Assembly: GCA_963556255.1 (NCBI GenBank)
Contig: OY744608.1
Span: 7,108,523-7,172,522, forward strand
DNA length: 64,000 bases
Direction of reading: 5' to 3'
Source of the DNA: Allolobophora icterica
Lineage: Eukaryota > Annelida > Clitellata > Crassiclitellata > Lumbricidae
How positions within the stretch are numbered: the first letter of the stretch is position 1; every line of letters starts with the position of its first letter. Both the position numbers and the translations under genes were made by a program. Shown piece by piece: positions 10,933 to 21,367 of the stretch. Under the pieces are notes generated by a model. It was not told where the DNA came from, searched no databases, and worked only from the letters and a program-made list of their open reading frames with translations.

Positions 10933-11140
10933 CTATTTATAGCCTATTAGATGGATGTGTGTATCCGGAATCCCTGTGGATCCGTCATTTGTTCCTCACT
11001 CGGACGCTGGAACCTAATTGTTTAGACTGGAAGAGCAGACAGACTCCATCCGTCCTCTGCTCGTATATAACGCCCTCCTACAACAAAAAAACCTGTTCTG
11101 CAGCATGATAGGGACATACGTTTAGCATTAAACATATGCA

Positions 11141-11312
11141 CAGGAGCGTCTATACTCCATAGACACCTTGGAGCAAATGTTCCATCCAAAAAATAGGGGA
11201 CGGGGATCTGTCAGTGTATGTGCCATCATTATTGGAGGGAAAGGAAGGGGAAGGGGAAGAGGAGGGAGTGGAGGGGAAGTTGTTCCAATGACTTGGGGGA
11301 TAGACGTCCCTG
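11141..11312. mobile_element. hAT-type MITE, family M1, copy 2
   Basis: The 172-bp copy is homologous to 463-633 along its length (CAGGAGCGTCTA ... TAGACGTCCCTG; shared inner phrases CACCTTGGAGCAAATG and GTGTATGTGCCATCATT). It has its own perfect 8-bp duplication CATATGCA at 11133-11140 and 11313-11320. Confidence 0.9.
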
Positions 11313-11345
11313 CATATGCAGACCCACACAGGCTTACTATATAAC

Positions 11346-11375
<30 letters not shown>

Positions 11376-11376
<1 letters not shown>

Positions 11377-11509
11377 TTACACACAAACGCACATACACAC
11401 TAACACACAAACACCCACCCACATTATATATATATATATCCCAAGTGTATATATATATAATGTGGGTGGGTGTTTGTGTGTTAGTGTGTATGTGCGTGTG
11501 TGTGTAAAT
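11376..11509. repeat. Long AT/CA inverted repeat
   Basis: The left arm (about 11376-11439) reads TTTACACACAAACGCACATA onward. The right arm (about 11450-11509) is its reverse complement with one visible mismatch. The loop is about 10 bases and TA runs lie inside and outside. The palindrome is about 130 bp and may come from one CA/TA microsatellite copied in inverted orientation. Confidence 0.85.
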
Positions 11510-11512
11510 ATC

Positions 11513-12219
11513 ACTGTGTATATATATATATATATATATAACTATATATGTATATCACCAAATATGTATATGGATCTAAAGGGCCTACGCTCAAATATTT
11601 AGTCTAGATGTTGATGTTTATCCCCAAGTGTATACACGTAGAGATATATATTTACATATTTTAGCCTAAATATTTCGATTTCAATAACAGAAATATAAAT
11701 ATAGACCTAAATATAGTATGTGCTTCATTTATAGACATGACCCTTTCGATGAAGAACTGGTCGGAAGTCTCATCCCCACGCCGTGGTTATATCGCAGTTT
11801 GACGATGTAACATTTTCAATCCCAGCAGTTTTTGAGGCATGGGTAAAATACGTTACCGGTTCCTGGTTGCTATAGTTTCTGTTCAACGACGCTGTGTCGT
11901 AACGAAGATCATTAACATCGCCCTCCTCCTTTATGCAGCCTATGGACTGGCACCTCTAAGGTCTCCCACTGGCGGCACTACAGCTGCCGTTTGAATCCTA
12001 CAGTTTTTCGACATGTTATGTTATCAAAGACCTTTGAGGTCGATAGGAAAGTTTTCTCACAACAGTCACTGTTATAAATTTTGAAGCATTTAACCATTAG
12101 ATGCAATGTAAATGGGGCCTAAATATATAGCTTTGAAGTAACAGATTTAAAAGGTGTCCAAGTAGGCGCCGACTGCGTTTCCCCTTCTACTTTGATTATA
12201 ATATCAATCATCAATCAGA
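11513..12219. repeat. Intronic D1/D2 repeat remnants
   Basis: A (TA)n run lies at about 11518-11540, a D2 copy at about 11868-11975 and D1 cores near 11800 and 12005. The end motif TTTAAAAGGTGTCCAAGTAG lies at about 12147. No gene was seen. Confidence 0.55.
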
Positions 12220-12312
12220 TCGTAATCGTAATATCCAAACTTCTAAAGCGCCACTTAAAGGCCAAGCACAGGAAACCAGATTATTCACGAGCGCTACGTC
12301 AAATCAGAGTAG
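12220..12312 (-). mobile_element. Shared LINE/SINE 3' tail (family T), minus strand
   Basis: The minus strand reads agcgct-cgtgaataa-c-tggt...cgcttggccttt-agtggcgctttagaagtttgg-ata-ttacgattacgat. The same tail is found at about 41612, 42681, 45502, 58352 and 62262 (-) and 52630, 53615, 53955, 56765 and 62400 (+). Confidence 0.65.
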
Positions 12313-12519
12313 TAATTCCAGTGTTTAACGACATCTTACGGCTACAATGGCCATTGAGGTCGATCTTAACCTACCTTCTTCGTGAGGCAGTCATTGTAAA
12401 CTAGTAAACTATACTGATCTGAAAGCATGGATGGATGGAACCAGAGCTTAACGACACTTTATGGCCACAAAGGCCGTTGACGTCGACAGAAACTATTCTG
12501 AAAAGTGTTCAGTGGGGCT

Positions 12520-12945
12520 ACGTGGGAGGAATGGGACGTACACGTCTTCAGGCAACAATGCGAAGATTGGTCCGGTCTCGATATTTACCGGAATCCTATC
12601 TTACTTTCGAGCAACTCTGCCAGAAAGCTGATTGTAACCTTTTCTCAGCCATCATAACTAACCCAAAACATGTTCTGCATCAGTTATTACCTCCAGAGAA
12701 AGCTGTTGTATACTCACTGCGCCCCAGGGCACACAATAGAATTATACCTAATGCTGACTCTTTAGCTCGCAAAACCGTTGTCATTCGAATGTTATATGCT
12801 TAAATTAATATTATGAACTATGTACACCAAAATGCGGTTAGCAGTTGGTTTTGAATAAAGGATATACTTACTTACTTACTTACTTACTTACGTACTTACT
12901 TACTTACTTGCTTACTTACTTACTTACTTACTTACTTTCTACGTC
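12520..12945 (+). pseudogene. LINE 3' end (truncated ORF) with (TTAC)n tail
   Basis: The frame ending at 12803 carries phrases typical of the C-terminus of invertebrate LINE reverse transcriptases: NPKHVLHQLLPPEK, YSLRPRAHNR and a terminal VIRMLYA. Only the final 80-90 residues are homologous. The upstream part of that frame runs through a D1 repeat. After the stop come GGTTTTGAATAAAGGATATA and a (CTTA)n microsatellite at about 12866-12940, evidently grown from the element's tail. It is 5'-truncated and inactive. Confidence 0.75.
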
Positions 12946-12949
12946 AGTA

Positions 12950-14480
12950 TGGCCTAATATTGCCGTGATCTGAACGGAAATAATGAGCTCTATTGGTGTA
13001 TGATCTGAATGTATGGATGAATGCAGAGTTTAACGACATCTTATGGTAACAAAGGTCGTTGATGTCTGCAGAAATTTTTCAAAAAATCTCACCGTTTTCA
13101 TGACGTAAGCTTCGTAAGGGAACACATTCTGTTATTACTGATCTGTATTATTATTATTATTCCACAGTTTAACGTCGTCTTATGACACCAAAGGCCGTTG
13201 ACGACAATTTAGAAATACAGTTTACAGAAAACGATAAACTTATAGTGTCCGAAAGACACCATTTAAAGGTGTCAAACATAAGCTTACAATATCAATAATG
13301 TCATATCATTTAAATCAATATATCTAATGTTATTTATAAAACACATAGCTCTAAACTGTTTTGATACAAATTAAACAGTACTTCCCAACTATTGTCACTC
13401 GCAAGAAACATCTAAACAACTTCAGATGCACAGTACATATAATTATAATTATTACATTATATTCTTATTTTATCTTTGAAATGTTTAATTGATTATTTCT
13501 TATTCCTCAGTTCAATATCTGCCACTACAATCATATCATGTATGAAATAGTAATAAATTTCACAGACATCATGCACATTAAATGAAACATATGGTTATAC
13601 CAAGTTCCTTTTTTAAACAAATTGTACAGGTATCTAACACATTCAACTATAAGTTTTATTAATTAACAAAGCATATATGAGCATAATTGTCTCAAGTTTG
13701 ATTTCAATGCATTCAAGTTACAATTACATGTATATTTCCTTTATTGCAACACAATAATACAGCACTATATAATATAATATATAGTGCTGTATTATTGTAT
13801 TAGGTATTATTGCTGTATTATTGCTGTATTATCACATGGAGAAGGTTGACCATGACAGTCGCTAGGATTCAACGAATCGACAGCACAAGGTGACAAGGTG
13901 ATATAATATAATATTGATTTTACTCCAATACATAAACCAAATCAAACCATATGCCACTGATCTGTATGTGAATGATGAACTTTATATATACAGCATCGAA
14001 GACACAATTTAAAGGTGTCCAAGAAGACGCTAACCGTTCAATCAATATTAAACAGTACTATATTACCGTTACGATCTGAATGTAGGATAGGATCCGCAGT
14101 GTGGCGACATCTTAAGGCATCAAAGGCCGTTGACGTCGGCAGAGATTAAAACAGATAACAATACAGATAAGCTGAGATAACCGATTATAGTAGGTAGTTT
14201 TTGTTTAACGACCCTGTAGGCCCTATGATTAGCGTCGCCCTTGTCTTTTATTCAGACTTTGGACTGGCACCACCCGAACGCGGCAGAAGGAGGAAAGAGC
14301 AGAGATATAATTCGGCCAAACAGATATTGGTTTTTGACAAGCCTTTTGGGCAAATTGGTTAATTGCAGCGTCATGAGTGTTTACTAAAAAATTAATTAAA
14401 CATTTAGGTAATTAGAACGATATATGTGTGTTTTATTAATAATTTAATTAATTAAACATTTATATCTCTATTGGATTGCC
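12950..14480. repeat. D1/D2 repeat cluster and AT-rich intron sequence
   Basis: D1 cores lie near 13025, 13165 and 14100, and D2 at about 14195-14290. TTTAAAGGTGTC end motifs lie near 13265 and 14015. Otherwise AT-rich intronic DNA without a gene. Confidence 0.6.
13745..13842. repeat. AT-rich palindrome with short direct repeats
   Basis: ACAATAATACAGCACTATATA is followed, after a few AT bases, by its reverse complement TATAGTGCTGTATTATTGT. Two more partial copies of GCTGTATTATTG follow. It may be a very short MITE remnant, but no target duplication was identified. Confidence 0.6.
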
Positions 14481-14489
14481 CCTCCTGGC

Positions 14490-14760
14490 TTTAGACCGGA
14501 CTCACCCTGAATGCATTCTTAGAGTGGCGCTAGAAAGTTACCAGATTAGCCTATTTATATATTTTTTTAATTAATTAATCTGCGAAATAGTCATATGAGT
14601 TCTAAATGTTGTAATAATAATAATAATAATAATAATGACCATACTTCGGTGGCTGTTAACGAGGATCGCATCTACCTCTACCAGAAATTAACATTAAATA
14701 AATACCGCTGATTTGAGTGGCGCTATATAAGTTATCGGTTACAATTACAATTACAATTAA
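14490..14760 (+). mobile_element. SINE-like fragments with GCGCTATATAA ends
   Basis: Two fragments end in GAGTGGCGCTAGAAAGTTACC (about 14520) and GAGTGGCGCTATATAAGTTATC (about 14718). The second is followed by (ACAATT)n. The second also contains GGATCGCATCTACCTCTACC, which recurs at 14918. The class was inferred from the ends only. Confidence 0.45.
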
Positions 14761-14795
14761 CAGAGTGCTCCGTGATTTCATCGTTTTGGTCTAAG

Positions 14796-14828
14796 TAATA
14801 ATAATAAAAATAATACTAATACTAATAC

Positions 14829-14914
<86 letters not shown>
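14796..14914. repeat. (TAA)n array upstream of the LINE
   Basis: About 35 AAT/TAA units, imperfect at the 5' side. It directly abuts the presumed 5' end of the LINE at about 14915, and similar arrays follow each LINE copy. Confidence 0.95.
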
Positions 14915-15339
14915 TTGGGGATCGCATCTACCTCTACCAGAATATGACGTCAGCATTAATGAATATGACGTCATCAGCGGACAGTATAGGTCTAAGAATA
15001 GGTATAGGTTGGAAAATGTTAAGTCTTCCTAATTTTACAATCGTTTTGCGGATTCCGCAATCGTTAGATCTGGATTTTTACACCATCTCATCGACCTACG
15101 ACTCGTGACTCAGAGGATCTTATTAGTTGAGGACGATCTGCCCAGAACACGACACGTCTGGTTCGATTAACTTTCTCTATATCATCAACGATAACGCGCC
15201 TTTCAAAATTTTCCTCTGCCATGTTTAAAGGCCTACGACGTCATAGTTGTCAATGGCAACGTATTGTCATTTTAAATGGCGGCGTAACTGTAAACAATCT
15301 GAACTGATTTAGAACACGATAAACGACACTCTCTCCCAA

Positions 15340-18255
15340 ATGAGTCAAAAACCTTGCAAGGGGAAGGGCGTTTGCGGGGTCTGTTGGTCGTCATTTAAGA
15401 CACATACCTCAGACGGAACTATCCATCGGCACGGCCCTCGATCTGCCCCGTGTCCAGGCTCTGACCAGCCACCGGCGGACGGCCCTGCAAACCCTTTGAC
15501 CGCAACGCAATCGTTTTCCACCATGAACCAACAGATCGCCTCTTCACAGGTTTTGTCAGCGGATGAAGACCTTCCGCCAAACGCTTCGCGCTTCTCACAC
15601 CCTATTTTACCTGGTCCCCTCATTAAGAGAATCCCAAGAGCCGCAAGACCATCTTGTGCTGCTCGCCTGGGAGACCTAATACAAGCTATCGTGCAAGAAC
15701 CTAACTGCATTGGCAAATGGTCTGATTTGCTGGCTTTCGGAGGAACCGTGCTGGCGAAACCTAAAAGAGGAGGGCGAAAACACAACGTGACGAAGACGAT
15801 TCTGTCCCGCATTGCCGATTGGAGATCGAGGGGGTCAAACTATTCAACTAATGTTGGACTGAATACGACGGAAAAACCCAAGGCAGCAAAATACGACTCC
15901 ACCAAGTATTTGGCGACGGCAGTTGCCAGGAAGCTGGAAGAAGGCAACTTCAAAGCAGCCATACGTCTCGTCTGCAGTGAGGATAAGCCGGCGCTGGAAA
16001 CACCGGAAACTCTGGCCGCACTTAAGCATAAACACCCGCTCGCACCAGTGGACAGGAGAACACCTTGTGATCCAGACAGCTCAGAGCGCTTCATCGCGTT
16101 GCAGGTTTCCAAAGAAGAAGTCACTAGGGCAATCTCCTCTTTCCCATCGGGTTCTGCAGGCGGCCCCGACGGCATCACCCCACAGCATCTTAAGGATCTC
16201 GTGGCCTTTGGAGTGGATGACAACATCTGCCAACATCTATCCGACCTTGTCAATATGCTTTTACAAGGAGGTTTACCTGAAGAGGCGAATGAGGTCATTT
16301 ATGGAGCAAACCTTTTAGCCCTAAGCAAGAAGGACGGAGGCATCAGACCAATCGCGGTGGGCTACACCTGGCGCCGCCTAGCGGCAAAGTGCGCCAATTC
16401 ATACGCGGTGACAAGATTGTCTCAGCTGCTCGCCCCCATTCAGCTTGGGGTAGGCATTCCAGGAGGTGCTGAGGCAGCTGTTCATGCAACACGTCGTTGG
16501 GTTACCACGATGCCTGAAGACAGCGTCCTGGTGAAGCTTGACTTCACTAACGCTTTTAACACTCTGCGCAGAGATTCGCTCCTAGAGGCAGTGGCTAGAG
16601 ACATCCCAGAGCTCTACCGATTTGCTCACGCCGCCTACTCCAACCGTCCACTGTTGCGTTACGGCTCGAATATCATACGATCTGAAGAAGGGACCCAGCA
16701 AGGCGATCCACTGGGCCCTCTGGAGTTCTGCCTTGTCTTACAACCGGTTCTGATAAAGCTGAGTTCGGATCTGCGCATTGGATACTTGGATGACCTGACA
16801 TTGGGGGGTAGCAAGGAGTCAGTGGCCGCCGATGTTCACCTTATTGCGCAAGAATCAAAGAAGCTGGGTTTGCTACTAAACCGCAGCAAATGTGAAATCG
16901 CCTGCCAGAACATCCAAACGCCGATCGATGACCCGGCGTTTCAAGACTTTACAAAAATTGCCTTCGAACAGATGACCTTGTTGGGTGCACCCCTGATGCA
17001 AGGTCCAGCTGTGGATAAGGTTTTAGAAACGAAAGCTAACGATCTTGAGAGAGCAATCGCAAGACTATCCTTACTTCATACACATGATGCTCTGGTTCTA
17101 CTGAGAAACGGTTTAAGTGTACCGAAGCTGTTATACAGTATGCGCACAGCCGTCTGTGCTGATTGCCCGGGCTTGGCCCGGTTCGACAAATTGTTGAGAG
17201 AAGGTCTATCGACCATCCTGAATGTAAACCTTGACGATGACCGGTGGCTCCAGGCTTCTTTGCCGGTGAGAGACGGTGGTCTGGGAGTTCGTTGTGCATC
17301 TACGCTGGCACTTTCCGCCTTTCTGGCTTCTGCCGCTAGCACAACCGAACTGCAGACATGCATCTTACCAACAGAGTCGGCTGAGATACCATACGAACTG
17401 GTCAATTCAGCACTCACCGCGTGGAAGACCCTGACAGATGCAGAACCACCAACAGGAACTGCAACTCATCGCCAAAAGGAGTGGGATATCCGATACACAG
17501 ACAAGGCACGGACAGGCCTACTCGAGTCCACCAGCTGTCCTCGCGATCGTGCTCGCCTGCTAGCTTCACAAGCACCTCATTCTGGTGACTGGATGCTAGC
17601 TCCTCCGGTGACTGCTTTGGGCCTTCGCCTCTCAGACGAGGAGATACGGATCGCAGTCGGGGTGAGACTAGGCACGGCACTCTGTGAGCCGCACTTGTGC
17701 CACCACTGCCGAGAAAATGTCGACGCAAGAGGGCTTCATGGTCTGGTTTGTAGAGGAGGAGGAGGGAAACAACAGCGGCACGCTATGCTCAACGATGTGA
17801 TCTGGAGAGCGCTGAGCAGAGCGAAAATCCCTGCTCAGAAAGAGCCTCTCGGCCTCTCAAGAGGAAATGGAAAGCGACCAGACGGTGTCACGCTGATTCC
17901 TTGGTCACGCGGACGATGCCTGACATGGGACGTGACAGTGCCCGATACCTACGCCACCTCCCACCTTGCCCACACATCCATCGGAGCTGGCGAAGCCGCG
18001 GAACGTGCAGTTCTGATCAAGAGGGCGAAATACGCAACCATCACTAACACCCATACCTTTGTGGCGATCGCCTTGGAGACGGGCGGATCTTGGAGTGGTG
18101 AAGGTCTACAGTTCGTTGTGGAGCTGGGAAGCCGGATATCGGACTCAACGCACGATCCACTGGAGACATCGTATTTGTTCCAACGGATTTCAGTGGCCCT
18201 GCAACGTGGAAATGCCATCTGCCTTTCCAGGACACTGCCACCTCTGTCTGAGTGA
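15340..18255 (+). CDS. LINE polyprotein: reverse transcriptase plus restriction-like endonuclease (971 aa, intact)
   Basis: This protein would nick the target and copy its own RNA at the cut (target-primed reverse transcription). Near the N-terminus Cys12-x2-Cys15 with His29/His31 suggests a zinc-binding fold. RT motifs follow in order: SGSAGGPDGI (about 270), KKDGGIRPIAVG (about 333), LDFTNAFNTLRRD (about 399), GTQQGDPLGPLEF (about 453), YLDD (about 482) and LGLLLNRSKCEI (about 506). The C-terminus has a Cys-x2-Cys-x9-His-x3-Cys cluster (about 787-804), then RPDG and an aspartate 15 residues further (about 848-865), the PD-(D/E)XK signature of RLE LINEs. Length fits R2-type proteins (about 1,000-1,100 aa). 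The catalytic box is YLDD rather than the more usual YADD. The first ATG after the leader was taken as start. The frame has no stop, so the copy may be young. Confidence 0.85.
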   Translation: MSQKPCKGKGVCGVCWSSFKTHTSDGTIHRHGPRSAPCPGSDQPPADGPANPLTATQSFSTMNQQIASSQVLSADEDLPPNASRFSHPILPGPLIKRIPRAARPSCAARLGDLIQAIVQEPNCIGKWSDLLAFGGTVLAKPKRGGRKHNVTKTILSRIADWRSRGSNYSTNVGLNTTEKPKAAKYDSTKYLATAVARKLEEGNFKAAIRLVCSEDKPALETPETLAALKHKHPLAPVDRRTPCDPDSSERFIALQVSKEEVTRAISSFPSGSAGGPDGITPQHLKDLVAFGVDDNICQHLSDLVNMLLQGGLPEEANEVIYGANLLALSKKDGGIRPIAVGYTWRRLAAKCANSYAVTRLSQLLAPIQLGVGIPGGAEAAVHATRRWVTTMPEDSVLVKLDFTNAFNTLRRDSLLEAVARDIPELYRFAHAAYSNRPLLRYGSNIIRSEEGTQQGDPLGPLEFCLVLQPVLIKLSSDLRIGYLDDLTLGGSKESVAADVHLIAQESKKLGLLLNRSKCEIACQNIQTPIDDPAFQDFTKIAFEQMTLLGAPLMQGPAVDKVLETKANDLERAIARLSLLHTHDALVLLRNGLSVPKLLYSMRTAVCADCPGLARFDKLLREGLSTILNVNLDDDRWLQASLPVRDGGLGVRCASTLALSAFLASAASTTELQTCILPTESAEIPYELVNSALTAWKTLTDAEPPTGTATHRQKEWDIRYTDKARTGLLESTSCPRDRARLLASQAPHSGDWMLAPPVTALGLRLSDEEIRIAVGVRLGTALCEPHLCHHCRENVDARGLHGLVCRGGGGKQQRHAMLNDVIWRALSRAKIPAQKEPLGLSRGNGKRPDGVTLIPWSRGRCLTWDVTVPDTYATSHLAHTSIGAGEAAERAVLIKRAKYATITNTHTFVAIALETGGSWSGEGLQFVVELGSRISDSTHDPLETSYLFQRISVALQRGNAICLSRTLPPLSE

Positions 18256-18300
18256 CGCTAAGATGGCGCTTCAGATAATTAAATCATTATTGTTAAATAT

Positions 18301-19311
<1,011 letters not shown>

Positions 19312-19402
<91 letters not shown>

Positions 19403-19492
19403 TAGTAATAATAAATAACGTCAAAGAAAAAATAATGATAGTAATAATAAATAACGTCAAAGAAAAAATAATGATAGTAATAATAATAACCA
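19312..19492. repeat. (TAA)n followed by a 39-bp tandem repeat
   Basis: TAA units to about 19400. Then about two and a third copies of a 39-bp unit beginning ATGATAGTAATAATAAATAA and containing CGTCAAAGAAAAA. Confidence 0.9.
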
Positions 19493-19565
19493 TCTTTAGG
19501 TAATTGTAGGTTTACTGCCAAACATTGATTTCACTTGAGACACCTTTAAAACGATTGTAGCCGAC

Positions 19566-20188
19566 TGTACTGAAAGAAGATCTTTCTTGATCTGTCTTCA
19601 GTTATGGTGGCAGCGGTGTTACGTAATCGAGCGGCTAGGCTAGTCTTCGGGGGTCTTGTTAGCGTTCGAAGCACGTGGGTTTTTGTAATTCACCTCGCGA
19701 AGACAGTTAGAAGACAGTACTCTTGTATGTTTTGCAATTCTTATTATACAATATTTTTACACAACGTATGTACACCTAGAACAGTTCTCACTTCGTGTTG
19801 CATAACAGTTTCTGCGTCTGCAATTTTTCGTCACACGATTCCTCCCTCCGTGAGTTAATCGTACGTCTCACCGATTCCTCCTTCCGTGAGTGAATGCCGT
19901 CCTCCTCCCAGTCTTCGCTCATCCTCCTTCCCCCTCTCGCCCAGACCTGTCATTCATCCATCTCTTCCCCAATCTCGCACTCCTATCGGTCGCGCTATCA
20001 TTCCTTCGCCCCTCCTTCTCCCTGCTCCCCCTCTTATGACACCCGGTCAGGCCCTAATGTCAGTCAAGTCTTATCTGATCTCGACTCTAGTGTTCTTTAG
20101 CCTACATCAAATCCTACGCAACACATAATACTAATATATAGCCTAATCCTAAATCCCTAATATAATATCGTCCATGACTGTCACTACA
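19566..20188 (-). repeat. Element Z downstream LTR (623 bp, intact)
   Basis: It begins TGTACTGAAAG and ends GTCACTACA in plus orientation (TG...CA). The sequence is repeated, in three pieces, around elements A and B. By eye the two LTRs differ little, which implies a fairly recent insertion of Z. The LTR contains an internal near-repeat of CGATTCCTCCxTCCGTGAGT. Confidence 0.9.
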
Positions 20189-20554
20189 TCATCACACTTC
20201 CAAAGTTCGACGGTCATCGGTTCGGCTTCTCAGAAAGCAAGATGGCATTTCAGGAGTGGTTTTTTTTTGTGCAGTCATGGCGATGTACAAGAGCACAGAT
20301 GACACGCATGATGGCGTTTTAATTTCAATGTCTGTTTGCGCCATTTTTCTTGCGACGTCATCAGGCTGGTTTAAACATGTATCTACGGCGTTAATCTATA
20401 ACATAAAGCATACAAACACAACGAGTAGTAACTGTGATACAAACATTATTAAGTTTCTCTATCACACCCTCGTTTAAAAGACAATATATAACACTTCGTA
20501 ACATCGGAATAAAGCAAGTACTTGTGACCGAAAAACATGACCATTATATCAGAT
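20189..20554 (-). other. Element Z 3' untranslated region
   Basis: Sequence between the RNase H stop and the downstream LTR. No clear polypurine tract; the purines next to the LTR on the minus strand (GGAAGTGTGATGA) are a weak candidate. Confidence 0.5.
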
Positions 20555-21367
20555 TTAGTTGGTCATAAAGGCACGTGACAAACCGTCCGCCATTGAGTTG
20601 TGTCGCCCCGGAACGTAATGTATCTCTAGATCATATCGCTGGATAGCCAACGCCCATCGCGTTAGACGCGGATTGTTATTAGCCATGGTCTGCAGCCATT
20701 TGAGACAGTTGTGATCTGTATACACTTTAACCCTGGTCCCATAAGTATACTGCTGAAAATGGTTAAGCGACCATACCACACAAAGTAATTCCCGTTCTAC
20801 AGTACTCATCCTTGCCTCCCTATCTATTAACTTCCGGCTTGCATACCCTATGGGTCTTTCTCTTCCCTTGGGGTCCAATTGGGCCAAAACGGACCCAAGA
20901 CCCGTTCCCGATGCATCACATCTTAGAATGAAGGGTTGACTTATGTCTGGTGGTATTAGCATGTGGTCAGAAGTCAGGTCGTCCTTTAAGTCATTAAATG
21001 CTTTATTTAATGCTTCTGTCCACTGAACCTTGTCCGGCTTGTCCTTTCTAATAAGTTCGGTCAAGGGGGCTGCCTTAGAGCCGAAATTGGGGATAAAGCG
21101 GTTGTAAAAATTGCCTAGACCCAAGAATGCCCTTACTTGCCTTTTCGTCTTGGGAATGGGGTAGTTAGAAATTGCGGTTAATTTGTCTGGATCAGGTTTT
21201 ACAAACCCATCCTCTATCACATGACCTAGAATCTTTATCGACTTCTTTCCGAACTGGCATTTTCTCAGTTTTACTGTCAGATTAGCCTCTCTTAATCTGG
21301 CCAATACTTCTCGTATGTGGCCCAGATGCTGATCCCATGTGGATGAGAAAATAATGAAGTCGTCCAC
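20555..21367 (-). pseudogene. Element Z pol, 3' part: end of RT and RNase H
   Basis: The frame resumes at the RT catalytic box (VDDFIIFS) and continues through the thumb and connection (RKCQFGKKSIKILGHVI; FLGLGNFYNRFI) into RNase H (LRCDASGTG, TDHNCLKWL, NSMADGLSR). No integrase follows, because it lies upstream of RT here. The frame is offset from the upstream pol frame by a deletion in the RT (see 21282-23252), so no continuous polyprotein can be made. Confidence 0.85.

Noticed and set aside
15345..18241. Minus-strand frames within the LINE
   Set aside because: They are shadows of the 971-codon sense frame, with no domain of their own.
19604..19625. ATGGTGGCAGCGGTG taken as a primer-binding site of a further LTR element
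   Set aside because: It resembles the A/B primer site, but it lies inside the 623-bp LTR of Z, as shown by the paired LTR and the CCGAC duplication.
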